IMG/VR virus record: IMGVR_UViG_3300010885_020868
Span: 1 to 64,000 of that record
Strand: one strand, 5' to 3'
Source: a virus
Length of the DNA stretch: 64,000 nt
How positions within the stretch are numbered: the first letter of the stretch is position 1; each line of letters starts with the position of its first letter. The notes below the pieces were generated by a model. It had not been told where the DNA came from and searched no databases. It worked only from the letters and a program-made list of their open reading frames with translations. Of this stretch, positions 33,092 through 42,215 are shown piece by piece. The position numbers were made by a program, and so were the translations under genes.

Positions 33092-34087
33092 ATGCTAAAA
33101 GGAACGTATGTATTTTATGAAGATGGCATTGAAATTTGTAGAAGCCAAAATGTAATTACTAAATTTGGTAAAAGATTTTTGACAAATTATTTAGCTGGTA
33201 ATGTTACCTCTAATTCTAAAAGCATGGCACTAGGAATTGCTACATCTTTAGAGTATCCAGTATCTATTTCAAATACCCGCCTAGGATTTGAAGCATATTC
33301 AATTCCAGTTAATTTTGGAAGCATAGATATTCAACAGGTATTTGCCTCAAATGGAAATCCAGTATTAGATGCGGAGAGCAATCCAACATTTGAATATGCA
33401 GTTGTATATAAGTCAACTATTCCACAAAACTTAGTCGGAGTGATTAATGAAATAGGAATTTATCCATCAGGACAAAAATCTCAAAATGCCTTTTCAAGTC
33501 AATTCCTATCTGATTTTTCTGATGAAACTATTTGGTTTGATGAGGATAATTATAATCCAAAATACTTAACTAGTCCAGCTCCTAGAGTTGGAGATGCTTT
33601 AATGGAATGGAAATTTCCAAATTCAGATGCAACTAATTTAACAAAGGAATACAAGGTTAGAACTAACAATCTTAATATAGGCGGGTATAGCAATAATGAT
33701 ACCTTGACATTGGCTTACAATAGATATGATACAAACTCTAGTAAGATTAGAATAAAGTTTTACAGCTCAAACAATAATTATTTTTATGGAGATATAACTC
33801 CAACTACTGGTACAGGAAATAAAATTCAAACAATTCCAATGTCTTCAGTATTTAATAATACAGTAGGTACACCAGATAAGTACTCTATTGAATCTATAGG
33901 TATACAGATTACTAGATCTTCAGCGGCAAGCAACTCTTATGTTTATTTTGACGGACTTAGAGTTAATGATGAGGATACCTTTGATCCAGACTATGGTTTA
34001 ATTAGTCGTTCAGTTTTATCTTCCCCGCTTGTAAAAATTGCGGGAAGGCAAGTAGACGTAGAATATAGATTATCATTAGGATTCTAA
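33092..34087 (+). CDS. tail protein with N-terminal YVFYEDG domain
   Basis: A 331-aa protein. ATG 33092 is preferred over GTG 33083 because AAAGAGGG lies at proper distance. The N-terminus (MLKGTYVFYEDGIEICRSQN, then ITKFGKRFLTNYLAG) is seen on many phage tail or fibre proteins that trim or cap trimers. The central part resembles a beta sandwich (RIKFYSSNNNYFYGDITP, IQTIPMSSVFNNT). A tail or fibre-associated role is likely. No enzymatic motif. Confidence 0.65.
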   Translation: MLKGTYVFYEDGIEICRSQNVITKFGKRFLTNYLAGNVTSNSKSMALGIATSLEYPVSISNTRLGFEAYSIPVNFGSIDIQQVFASNGNPVLDAESNPTFEYAVVYKSTIPQNLVGVINEIGIYPSGQKSQNAFSSQFLSDFSDETIWFDEDNYNPKYLTSPAPRVGDALMEWKFPNSDATNLTKEYKVRTNNLNIGGYSNNDTLTLAYNRYDTNSSKIRIKFYSSNNNYFYGDITPTTGTGNKIQTIPMSSVFNNTVGTPDKYSIESIGIQITRSSAASNSYVYFDGLRVNDEDTFDPDYGLISRSVLSSPLVKIAGRQVDVEYRLSLGF

Positions 34088-34088
34088 T

Positions 34089-37000
34089 ATGGTAGATAAA
34101 ATTATTCCTGATGATTTAAGAAATGTTCAAAGCGATAAAAAGACTAACGACTATTTTTTAATCCCATTAAATGATTTAAATCCAGGCGAGATGTATAACA
34201 TGCAGTTTGCGTGGGTATACCCAGATAAAACTAATAGCGAATGGTCTTCTACATTTTCAGTAAAAGCCGCAGAAGAGATGCTTGATCTAACTCCAAGCTT
34301 TGTATCGTCAGATTTAACAGGCGGAAAAGGTTTTATTTCTATTAGATGGCGTGGCAGAGATATTCAAGATACTGTCATTGAGGGAATTAAACAAGTTAAT
34401 ATTTGGATTACAGGTGGTCAATACGGGAATAGCTACGTTAAGATTGCAGAATCATTTAATTCCGCTAGTACAAAAACGGTATACGTTGCACCAGGAAGAT
34501 ATTACGTAAAACTACAAGCAGTTGGATACTCTGGAGTTCTATCGAACTTTAGCGCAATTCAAAATGTTTTTTCTTTAAAAGCTCCATTAGCAGCAACAAA
34601 TATTCAAACTACTTGGAGAGCATCAAATGGCACTACAAAAACAGATACCCTAAAAGTATCATTCAACTTCGACCCAAATTTTGAAGATTCAACTTCATCT
34701 GGAAAAGATGTAGATTCATTTAGAATAAGTTTAACTGGTAATGGAATTAAAAGATCCTGGATAGTTCCAATAAATAAAGCCTCTACTACTCAAAATTTTG
34801 AATTATCTCCATCTATGAACCAAGCAGCCTTCCAATTGTTTTCAGAAACACTTACTGTTGGAATAACAACAATTATTACTGGATTGTCAGAATCAGTTTT
34901 GGTTGAAGAAACCTCAGTTCCTTATGAAACACCTTTAGTAACACCAATTATTACCCTAGTAAAAGGAATTTTATTATATCAGGTTATTTGGAACTCTCAA
35001 TCTGGAAGTACGTTTGATCAAATTTATATTGAAGAAGTTGAAAGCTCTTCTAGTTCTGCCCCTTTAACTGGATACACTCAAGTTGCTCAAGGAACACAAA
35101 ATCCTTTAACTGTAAACACACTTAACTCTAATCAACGTTGGGTACGTACCAGATTTTATGATGCTTATGGCAATGCCACTTCGTACAGTACGCCAGCTAA
35201 AATAACACCAGACGCATCAGTTACAGCAGATACCGAAGGCCCTCCAGATGTATCTTCTGTTACAACATCTGTAGGATTAGATACAAGCGGTGCAATTGGA
35301 TTTAATGGCTATGCCAACGTATCTTGGTCTTCTGTTACATCTGGCGGAATACGTGGATACAGAATTAGATACAAAGCAACATCATCTTCATCGTATTCTT
35401 ACGCAGACTCTCCAGGATCTGGTACATCATATATGCTAACTGGATTAGGAGCAGGATTAACATATCAAATTGCGGTAGCAACATATGATGAGTTTAATAA
35501 TACTTCTTCTAATTATGTTTCTGGTTCAAACGTAACCGTTCGTGGAACTTTTTATATTCCAGATACTTTAGATGTAACTGGATATTTTTCAGCTAAGGCA
35601 AATGAGTCTGATTTAAACAGCACCGCATTTAAGTTTGGATATGGGGTAGATACTGGTAAAAGAGGCTTAGTATTTAATTCAAATAACTACTGGTATATAG
35701 ACTCAAATCAATCAGCATCATTAAAAGTTGGCGGAGCAACAACAAACTTTATACAATGGAACGGCGAATCTTTTATAATTGATGGAGACCTAAGAGCTAA
35801 AAAAGGAACATTTAGCGGAAACATAAATATGGCATTAGGTGCTTCTATTTATAGCGGAACCATAGCGGGAAATACTGTAAGTGTAACTGGAGATACAGGC
35901 GGAGAAATATCTGGAGATGGATATATTTTAAGAAAGACGGGACTTGCTTTTTATAAAGATAGCACTGAGACAACAGTAATATCAGCAAGTACTGGAAGAC
36001 TTACAACAAAACTAGCAACAATAGGCGGATGGAATGTAGATTCAACAACTATAAATAAAAATGGCATTACTTTTACGGCACCAATTTTAGATACATCTAA
36101 ACCTTCAATTATTATAAATAAAGCTGCTTATTACTTAGGAATGCAAACTCCAGATCCAACCAGTCCTTTAATTACAGATATTGTTTTGTGGGCTGGAGAA
36201 AGCTCAACAGGAGGAACATATTTATCTGGACCTAGTTTTAGAGTAACAGCGGGTGGAACCCTATATGCAAGTGGTGCGGTAATACAAGGAGACGTCACAT
36301 TTGCGGCAGGATCAACTACTGCTACATATTTAAATGGAATTGATACAAAAGCTACGGAAGCAAAAGCAGGCGCTACAGTTGCTCAAGCAGCACTTACTAG
36401 CAAATTAGAAAAAACTGGTGGGCTAATTGAAAGTAATGACCAAAATCAAATTGTAAGATTTCTTAGTAATGGCTTAAACATATATTCAGGAACTTTTAAA
36501 ATATTAAAACCAGGTGAAGCGGATGTAATATCTGGACCACGTTTAATTATTAATTCAGCAGGTATACTAGGAAATAACGGATCTAAAAATACCTTTGTTA
36601 TAGGAACTGATGGAAATGCTACTTTTAGTGGATCTATTGAAGCATCAACTATTACTGGATCAATATTTACATCTTCAAATTATAATGTTTCAGGCCGTTC
36701 TGGTATGGGATTGGCAGAGACTACTTTGGGAGATGCACAAGTACTTTCATTTAAATATGGATCTACCACAACTGGATATCTTTATTCACAACATATGTCG
36801 GACGGTTCGGATAGATTGATATTAAGAACTCCTTCTGCTGGAGGAATTGAATTTCAGTCAGACGGAGATGTATTTTTAACTAGTACAAAAAGTGCATTAA
36901 TTCAGTCTCCAGCTATTAGCCTAACATCATCTACTTCAACAATAAATCTATTTAGTACAACTTCTACAAATATAAGCTCTAAAACGTCAACTAGCATTTT

Positions 37001-37292
37001 CTCAGAAGGCTCTATTGCGCTAACAACAGGTGGCGACAGTGCTTCGTCAATTTCATTTAACGCAAAAACTACTTTATATGCAGCCATAAATGGAGCAACT
37101 AAGCTTAGTATAACTTCAACCACTGCTTCATTATATGGAGGAACAAACGAACTTCTCCTATCTTCTGATGTTGCAACTTTAACAAAATCTCATGCAGCAA
37201 GCGGCAAGGGTTTACGTAATATATTGTTTACCCAAAATGCAAGTACTCCATCGACTGGAGACCCTGGCGACATAGTATTGGTATACGTATAA
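34089..37292 (+). CDS. large minor tail protein with FN3 domains and fibre-like C-terminus
   Basis: A 1067-aa protein. The N-terminal 480 residues hold several FN3-type beta domains (LNPGEMYNMQFAWVYPDKTN, YARPGRYYVKL-like strands, SYADSPGSGTSYMLTGLGAG). The middle and C-terminal parts are a shaft of short Gly/Ser repeats (KGTFSGNINMALGASIYSGT, IGGWNVDSTTINKNGITF) as in J-like central fibre proteins and spikes. The C-terminal 250 residues are rich in Thr/Ser/Ile (SSKTSTSIFSEGSIALTTGG). Likely the receptor-contacting central fibre. Its stop overlaps the next start by one base. Confidence 0.72.
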   Translation: MVDKIIPDDLRNVQSDKKTNDYFLIPLNDLNPGEMYNMQFAWVYPDKTNSEWSSTFSVKAAEEMLDLTPSFVSSDLTGGKGFISIRWRGRDIQDTVIEGIKQVNIWITGGQYGNSYVKIAESFNSASTKTVYVAPGRYYVKLQAVGYSGVLSNFSAIQNVFSLKAPLAATNIQTTWRASNGTTKTDTLKVSFNFDPNFEDSTSSGKDVDSFRISLTGNGIKRSWIVPINKASTTQNFELSPSMNQAAFQLFSETLTVGITTIITGLSESVLVEETSVPYETPLVTPIITLVKGILLYQVIWNSQSGSTFDQIYIEEVESSSSSAPLTGYTQVAQGTQNPLTVNTLNSNQRWVRTRFYDAYGNATSYSTPAKITPDASVTADTEGPPDVSSVTTSVGLDTSGAIGFNGYANVSWSSVTSGGIRGYRIRYKATSSSSYSYADSPGSGTSYMLTGLGAGLTYQIAVATYDEFNNTSSNYVSGSNVTVRGTFYIPDTLDVTGYFSAKANESDLNSTAFKFGYGVDTGKRGLVFNSNNYWYIDSNQSASLKVGGATTNFIQWNGESFIIDGDLRAKKGTFSGNINMALGASIYSGTIAGNTVSVTGDTGGEISGDGYILRKTGLAFYKDSTETTVISASTGRLTTKLATIGGWNVDSTTINKNGITFTAPILDTSKPSIIINKAAYYLGMQTPDPTSPLITDIVLWAGESSTGGTYLSGPSFRVTAGGTLYASGAVIQGDVTFAAGSTTATYLNGIDTKATEAKAGATVAQAALTSKLEKTGGLIESNDQNQIVRFLSNGLNIYSGTFKILKPGEADVISGPRLIINSAGILGNNGSKNTFVIGTDGNATFSGSIEASTITGSIFTSSNYNVSGRSGMGLAETTLGDAQVLSFKYGSTTTGYLYSQHMSDGSDRLILRTPSAGGIEFQSDGDVFLTSTKSALIQSPAISLTSSTSTINLFSTTSTNISSKTSTSIFSEGSIALTTGGDSASSISFNAKTTLYAAINGATKLSITSTTASLYGGTNELLLSSDVATLTKSHAASGKGLRNILFTQNASTPSTGDPGDIVLVYV

Positions 37293-40200
37293 TGCCAAAT
37301 AGTTTTTTAAATGTAAAAAATAATAACGTAAATGATGGCTGGCATAGCCTTTCTAAAATATTTGCAAACGTTGGCGGAGCATGGCGATTTGTTGTTAAAG
37401 GAATGGTTAATATTGGCGGAGGAGTGTGGAAAAAGTTCTTTGGATTATTAGAGACAGACTCTAGAGTTACAATTTCGGCATCCCCTGCTAATTGGGTAGG
37501 TTCTACTGCTCCAACATTAACTGGAAGATATTATCACTGGGAAGATACTAATTCTATGGTAAACCTAACTTATATATTCCAGTATAGTTTTACAAATTCT
37601 ACAAACGATATACTTTGGACAGATATTGGATCTCCTCAAGTAATTGTAACAAATCCTCCAGAAGCATCTTCTGCTACAAAAACTATGGTTATACCATATG
37701 ACAATAGTGGATATTTATATATTTATCCAACTAGATACTATCGGTTCAAGGTATTTGCGTCAAATAATGACGGAGATTCAAATACATCAGTTAGTACACC
37801 AATTTCTGTAAACTATGTACTTCCAGTTGGAGAATTAGATTCAGTAACATCTCAAAGATATAACGATGAAACATATAACTATGTAATTACATATAACGGT
37901 AACTGGATTAATAATACTGGAATAACCTATACATATCTGTGGCAATGGTCTTCTGACGCCACCGAATGGAATAATATATCTAATTCTAACGCCTCTTCAT
38001 TTACTATTCCAGGAATATATAAAGGACTTTATGTCAGACCCTTAGTGTTTGGAGCAAACTCATTTGGAACTTCTATTGAGGCAATTACTTCATATGGGGA
38101 ATATGTATATTATAAAACTCCAGTTATAAATTCTTTTTCCGTAACTGGCGGCATAGATAAAGTAACATATAGTTATAACTATTCTGCTGATGATCCATAC
38201 CGCACAGCTACTATTTTTTATGATAATGGAAATGGATATTCTAATACTATTACTTTATCTGGAACATCGGGATCTGGAGTAGAAATTACAAATTTGCCTG
38301 CGGGAACTTATGATTTTACTTTAACGGTAGAAAACTCTGAAGATGGATATTTCTTATCAGATACCGCATCTCAAACTGCCACAGTCACCACTACTATATA
38401 TCCAGGCGCCCCTACAATTACATCATTTTCTGCAACATCTACTACCATAACTCTTAATTTTACAATGGGTGCTAATTCTACAAGTGTTAACGGATATAGA
38501 GATACAGTTAAGGTAGTTGGCGTATCAACTACAAGTTATTTTACTTTTGTTGGACTATCTCCATCTACATCATATGTTTTAAACTTATATGGATTTGATG
38601 GAACAAGAGAAAGTCAAACTTATGCAGGTGGTAGTTATAGTACAACTGCCCCTACACCTCCAGGCCGTCCTACAATTGGAACCGTTACTAGAACTAACAA
38701 TACAACAGTTTCTATTCCTTTTACTCCACCAGCCTCAAATGGTGGAGCAGCAATTACATCTTATGTAGCAACATCGAGCCCCACAAAAACTTTAGCAGTT
38801 ACTGGAACTACCAGCCCATTGTCTGTATCTGGAACATTCGGTATAGGCACAGGATATACTTTTCAAATTGCAGCAGTAAACTCAGCTGGAACTGGATCCT
38901 ATTCATCATCTTCTAATTCAGTAATTGTTAATACTACATCAGTTCCAGGAGCTCCAACAATTGGAACCGCTACCGCTAGCACAACAGTTCCAACTAGAGC
39001 TACCGTAGGATGGACTGCGCCAGCATCTAATGGAGGAGCTAGCATTACCTTATACACAGCAACATCTTCTCCAGGCGGAATAACTGGCACTTTAAATCCA
39101 CTAGGAAATACAAGTGGAGTTATAACTGTAGACGGGTTATCTGAAGGAACAGCATATACATTTACAGTAACCGCAACAAATGCTGCGGGAACTTCAACAG
39201 CATCTGCCGCTTCTAATTCTATAACTACATATAGAACCATTCCAGATATAACTGGTTTATCTCAAAGTACTGCAACATCTGCATTACAAGCAGGGGGATT
39301 TAATGTAGCAATTGGCACTCCAGTAACAAATGCTGGCGGAGCAACAGCAGCAAATAACGGTAATGTGGCATCTCAAACTCCATTTTATGGGCAAAGTGGC
39401 ATATATGTTGTTGCAACTGGAACTACATTTACATTAAGAATATATCAATATACAGTACCAGTTACTTATTCTATTAGTTATAATGGCAATGGAAGTACAA
39501 GTGGTAGTGTTGCTTCTGGAAGTTATACATCTCCTGGCGGAGCAGCATATACTATTGCCGCTAATGGATTTGCTAGAACGGGATATGGATTTTATAGTTG
39601 GAATACGGCATCAAATGGCACAGGAACAGCCTACTATCCTGGAGATTCATATTCTACGGCTGCCAATTTAGTTCTTTATGCTATATGGCTAACAAATACT
39701 TATTATATTACTTATAGAGGAAATAATAATACTTCAGGTTCCGTTCCTTCAGATACATCATATAACGTAGAAACTGGAGGTAGTGTTTCTGGTCCAAATA
39801 CTTTAGCAAGAACAAATTATACTTTTAGTGGCTGGAATACAGCAGCAGATGGATCAGGAACTTCATATCCAGTAGGCACTGAGTATTCTACAGCTGGCGG
39901 ATTGACGCTGTATGCTAAATGGACATTCAATTTAGCAATTCCATCTGGTGGATCAATATCTTATGCAGTTGGCGGATCAAATGCAGTAGTTGGTAGCACA
40001 ATTACAATTGGAACAACTGGATGGTCTCCAACACCAGATTCATATAATTTAATAATTGTTAGAGGAACTCGATTTGTAAATAGATTTGAAACCACAGTAG
40101 CAACTTCTGTAAATAGTGGTCCATTAAGCTATACAATTCAATCTGCCGATTTAGGGTATTATTTTAAAGGATTTGTTGCCGCAACAAATTCGGCAGGAAC

Positions 40201-40909
40201 TTCTTCTTATATAAGTACTGGTGAAATTGGTCCAGTAGTTGTTGCCGTTGCTGATCTAACTGGATTAACCGTTAATTCTACAACTAGTGGATCTTTTAGC
40301 TTAAACTGGAATGCTTCTGCTGGAGCAGGATCATATAAAGTAGTTATTGGCGGACCTAATGGTGTTGATACTTCAACTACAGGAACATCATATTCAAGAA
40401 GTAACTTAATTCCTGGATCAAGTTACGGCATTAGTGTAACTCCTTATAGCGGTACATCTGGAAATGGAACTGCTGGAAATGGACAAACAATAACTAAGCA
40501 GCCTAATGGTCAAGATGCTGCTGGGCCATTCTTCCCACCGTTCTTCCCGCCTAGCTTCCCATTCTTCCCACCATTCTTCCCACCGTTCTTCCCGCCTAGC
40601 TTCCCAAGCTTTACGGCTGCATCCATTCCTTCCACCCCAACTAATGTTGGATTTACTGGATCTGGATCAGTATCTTGGACTGCATCATCTGGGGCAACTA
40701 GCTATACTATAGAATTCTATACATCTACAAATGGTTCTGGAGCAAATGTAGCTGGACCTTATACTGTAACTGCTAGCGCTTCACCTTATCAACTTACGTC
40801 TCCTTATGTCTCACCAAATAACTGGGCGAGGGTAAGAGTAAGTGCATCAAATAGCAGCGGATCATCTGCATATTCAGCATGGGTACCATCAGAAACGACA
40901 TATACATAA
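37292..40909 (+). CDS. giant adhesin-like tail protein (FN3, PASTA-like, InlB-type repeats, FFPP)
   Basis: A 1205-aa protein. Residues 1-50 (GGAWRFVVKGMVNIGGGVWK) are a short virion-binding lead also found on other actinophage fibres. FN3 domains run through about 280-650. About residues 650-715 have the PASTA layout (IPDITGLSQSTATSALQAGG ... VASQTPFYG). Two InlB-type beta-repeats follow (FYSWNTASNGTGTAYYPGDS; FSGWNTAADGSGTSYPVGTE). An FN3 domain precedes the FFPP array at residues 1079-1105 and another closes the protein. PASTA modules bind peptidoglycan, InlB repeats occur on surface adhesins, and FN3 modules bind glycans, so host cell-wall recognition is likely. Closely spaced, similar FN3 copies invite recombination. 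Confidence 0.78.
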   Translation: MPNSFLNVKNNNVNDGWHSLSKIFANVGGAWRFVVKGMVNIGGGVWKKFFGLLETDSRVTISASPANWVGSTAPTLTGRYYHWEDTNSMVNLTYIFQYSFTNSTNDILWTDIGSPQVIVTNPPEASSATKTMVIPYDNSGYLYIYPTRYYRFKVFASNNDGDSNTSVSTPISVNYVLPVGELDSVTSQRYNDETYNYVITYNGNWINNTGITYTYLWQWSSDATEWNNISNSNASSFTIPGIYKGLYVRPLVFGANSFGTSIEAITSYGEYVYYKTPVINSFSVTGGIDKVTYSYNYSADDPYRTATIFYDNGNGYSNTITLSGTSGSGVEITNLPAGTYDFTLTVENSEDGYFLSDTASQTATVTTTIYPGAPTITSFSATSTTITLNFTMGANSTSVNGYRDTVKVVGVSTTSYFTFVGLSPSTSYVLNLYGFDGTRESQTYAGGSYSTTAPTPPGRPTIGTVTRTNNTTVSIPFTPPASNGGAAITSYVATSSPTKTLAVTGTTSPLSVSGTFGIGTGYTFQIAAVNSAGTGSYSSSSNSVIVNTTSVPGAPTIGTATASTTVPTRATVGWTAPASNGGASITLYTATSSPGGITGTLNPLGNTSGVITVDGLSEGTAYTFTVTATNAAGTSTASAASNSITTYRTIPDITGLSQSTATSALQAGGFNVAIGTPVTNAGGATAANNGNVASQTPFYGQSGIYVVATGTTFTLRIYQYTVPVTYSISYNGNGSTSGSVASGSYTSPGGAAYTIAANGFARTGYGFYSWNTASNGTGTAYYPGDSYSTAANLVLYAIWLTNTYYITYRGNNNTSGSVPSDTSYNVETGGSVSGPNTLARTNYTFSGWNTAADGSGTSYPVGTEYSTAGGLTLYAKWTFNLAIPSGGSISYAVGGSNAVVGSTITIGTTGWSPTPDSYNLIIVRGTRFVNRFETTVATSVNSGPLSYTIQSADLGYYFKGFVAATNSAGTSSYISTGEIGPVVVAVADLTGLTVNSTTSGSFSLNWNASAGAGSYKVVIGGPNGVDTSTTGTSYSRSNLIPGSSYGISVTPYSGTSGNGTAGNGQTITKQPNGQDAAGPFFPPFFPPSFPFFPPFFPPFFPPSFPSFTAASIPSTPTNVGFTGSGSVSWTASSGATSYTIEFYTSTNGSGANVAGPYTVTASASPYQLTSPYVSPNNWARVRVSASNSSGSSAYSAWVPSETTYT
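40526..40606 (+). repeat. FFPP-encoding repeat array, short copy
   Basis: An 81-base array encoding 27 residues with the same 12-base FFPP units, the same CCTAGCTTCCC spacer and the same exit (TTCCCAAGCTTTA) as the long copy at 1144-1395. Almost no synonymous drift separates the two copies, suggesting recent copying or ongoing recombination. Confidence 0.88.
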
Positions 40910-40933
40910 AACATTAGTTTGGTCTTGCAGGCC

Positions 40934-40961
40934 TTGACTAAAATTAACAAAATGATATAAT
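40934..40961 (+). promoter_or_regulatory. promoter of the small accessory genes
   Basis: TTGACT (40934-40939), 16 bp, TATAAT (40956-40961) preceded by TGA (extended -10). The gene at 40979 follows with RBS AAAGGAGG. Confidence 0.75.
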
Positions 40962-40978
40962 ATGAAAGGAGGCACAAA

Positions 40979-41197
40979 ATGACTTATGAATTAACTAATG
41001 ATGAAAAAAGAAACATTATTAATCAACACCTTAGAAATCTAAAGTATTCTCAATATGGAATAGAGATTTCAATAGTTGAAGAAAATGCTGCAGCAACCCT
41101 AGATCAAGAAAATTTATCTACGCTTAATGGACAACTTGCGAACATTAATGGTAAAATAGATGTTCTGGTAGCTGAATTAGCGACAATAGTAGATTAG
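40979..41197 (+). CDS. small hypothetical protein
   Basis: A 72-aa protein, mainly helical, ending in a leucine/asparagine-rich coiled coil (LSTLNGQLANINGKIDVLVA). The N-terminus contains NDEKRNIINQHLRNLKYSQY. Strong RBS AAAGGAGG. It heads a small operon of four short genes after the adhesin. It may be a virion accessory or chaperone; no family recognised. Confidence 0.65.
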   Translation: MTYELTNDEKRNIINQHLRNLKYSQYGIEISIVEENAAATLDQENLSTLNGQLANINGKIDVLVAELATIVD

Positions 41198-41206
41198 GAA
41201 TCTAAC

Positions 41207-41389
41207 ATGGCAGAAAAAGCGGAACTAATTATTACCGCCTTACAGCAACGCATTGGGGAAATTGTAAGTAATTACGAAACCCAAATAGCAATATTACGAG
41301 CAGAAATTACACAGATTATGGAAGAAAAAGATGCTAAAGAGAAAGCCGAAAAGGAATACTCAGACAGCCTTAATATCTCAACCAACTAA
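41207..41389 (+). CDS. small coiled-coil protein
   Basis: A 60-aa protein that is almost entirely a coiled coil (ALQQRIGEIVSNYETQIAIL, then EITQIMEEKDAKEKAEKEYS). It starts 10 bases after the previous gene. Its end overlaps the next frame by up to 59 bases, which makes the true start of the following gene uncertain. Function unknown. Confidence 0.6.
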   Translation: MAEKAELIITALQQRIGEIVSNYETQIAILRAEITQIMEEKDAKEKAEKEYSDSLNISTN

Positions 41390-41735
41390 TTTTCCTTCAG
41401 GAATAGCCGTCAAAACTGATAAGGCTACCTATTGGATTAAAGATGGCAAAAGATATAAACTAATATCTGATCGGGCAGCGAACTCTTGGTTATTTACAAC
41501 CATAAATGCCACTGAGTCTGCTATATCTGATATAAAGTTAGTAGGAAAATTAGGATTTAGAGACGGCACCTTGATAAAGAACATTGCAGATGGTAAGATA
41601 TATCTTATCTCGCAAAACAAAAGGCGGCATGTAGTAAGTCCAGATATATTTATCCAATACGGATTAGATAGATCTAGCGTACTTGAAGTAAGTGATTTAG
41701 AAGTAAATATGCATGACTTAGGAGAAAATTTATGA
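41331..41735 (+). CDS. protein with two ligand-binding-like WIKDGKR / YLISQNKRR repeats
   Basis: Up to 134 aa from ATG 41331, which overlaps the preceding gene by 59 bases; the first 15 residues (MLKRKPKRNTQTALI) are perhaps not translated, and a later non-ATG start is possible. The body has two similar motifs: TYWIKDGKRYKLISDRA and, 45 residues on, KNIADGKIYLISQNKRRHVV. This YLI-x-x-G/N-K-R-x-x-(I/V) element recurs in bacterial surface and cell-wall amidase proteins. A role in the virion or at the cell wall is possible. The start is uncertain; the coding call is firm. Confidence 0.6.
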   Translation: MLKRKPKRNTQTALISQPTNFPSGIAVKTDKATYWIKDGKRYKLISDRAANSWLFTTINATESAISDIKLVGKLGFRDGTLIKNIADGKIYLISQNKRRHVVSPDIFIQYGLDRSSVLEVSDLEVNMHDLGENL

Positions 41736-42130
41736 GTGAAGTTTTTAACCCAGGAGAGCCTTTAGACATAGCTAAGCTAAATGAAATTTATGAAAGACTT
41801 ACAAAATCAGAAACCACTCTTGTTGGAATTCAAAATTCTAACAAAGAAGCAACTAATTTCAAAATTACAACAGGAACTTTATCTCAAACCCTTACTCCAA
41901 CTAAAAAAGATCAAGTTGTTACTATTAACTACGGCACTACCTATAGGAGCATTCCGTCTATAATCATAACCCCATATGGAATAGCAGAAGGAACGTCAAA
42001 ACTATTTTATTCTGTTGGTGGTAATTACAGTACAACTAATGCCAATATTCATTATTGGACCGATGATGCAAAATGGCTTGGTGGAACAATAGGATTTTTT
42101 TGGGTTGCAATAGGTCTTCCACAAGTTTAA
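41732..42130 (+). CDS. putative H-type-lectin-like structural protein
   Basis: A 132-aa protein, overlapping the previous gene by ATGA. After a short helix (PLDIAKLNEIYERLTKSETT) it has a beta sandwich-like part, with VTINYGTTYRSIPSIIITPY and GTIGFFWVAIGLPQV. This layout (beta strands with SIPSIIITP in the middle and a final f.W.AIG) is common in lectin-like domains at phage fibre tips. It ends the late genes; the next promoter lies 5 bases downstream. The lectin assignment is tentative. Confidence 0.6.
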   Translation: MSEVFNPGEPLDIAKLNEIYERLTKSETTLVGIQNSNKEATNFKITTGTLSQTLTPTKKDQVVTINYGTTYRSIPSIIITPYGIAEGTSKLFYSVGGNYSTTNANIHYWTDDAKWLGGTIGFFWVAIGLPQV

Positions 42131-42135
42131 TAGTA

Positions 42136-42163
42136 TTGACAATCGTTTAAAATATGTTACAAT
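42136..42163 (+). promoter_or_regulatory. sigma70-type promoter before the replication genes
   Basis: TTGACA (42136-42141), 16 bp, TACAAT (42158-42163). It is followed within about 12 nt by a hairpin and T-tract (42175-42200), so transcripts starting here meet a terminator-like structure before the first gene at 42216. Confidence 0.8.
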
Positions 42164-42174
42164 TGCTGTAACCT

Positions 42175-42200
42175 AAAAGTCACGTACCCGTGACTTTTTT
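42175..42200 (+). terminator. terminator-like hairpin directly after a promoter
   Basis: Stem AAAAGTCACG (42175-42184), loop TACC, CGTGACTTTT (42189-42198) followed by further T residues. It has a 10-bp stem with a T-tract and is symmetric enough to terminate on either strand. It could end the late operon, attenuate the early one, or release a roughly 30-nt RNA. Confidence 0.85.
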
Positions 42201-42215
42201 ACATTAAGGTAGATT

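Noticed and set aside
37288-37293. TATAAT overlapping the start of the adhesin gene
   Set aside because: The box overlaps the ATG itself, so it cannot serve that gene; the gene is joined to its upstream neighbour by a one-base overlap.
38899-39240. A 113-codon minus-strand frame in the adhesin gene
   Set aside because: Low-complexity Val/Pro/Ala shadow of FN3 repeats, no start signals.
40506-40712. A plus-strand frame over the short FFPP array rich in HSSHRSS
   Set aside because: It is the FFPP repeat read in another frame; the FN3-FFPP frame continues smoothly on both sides.
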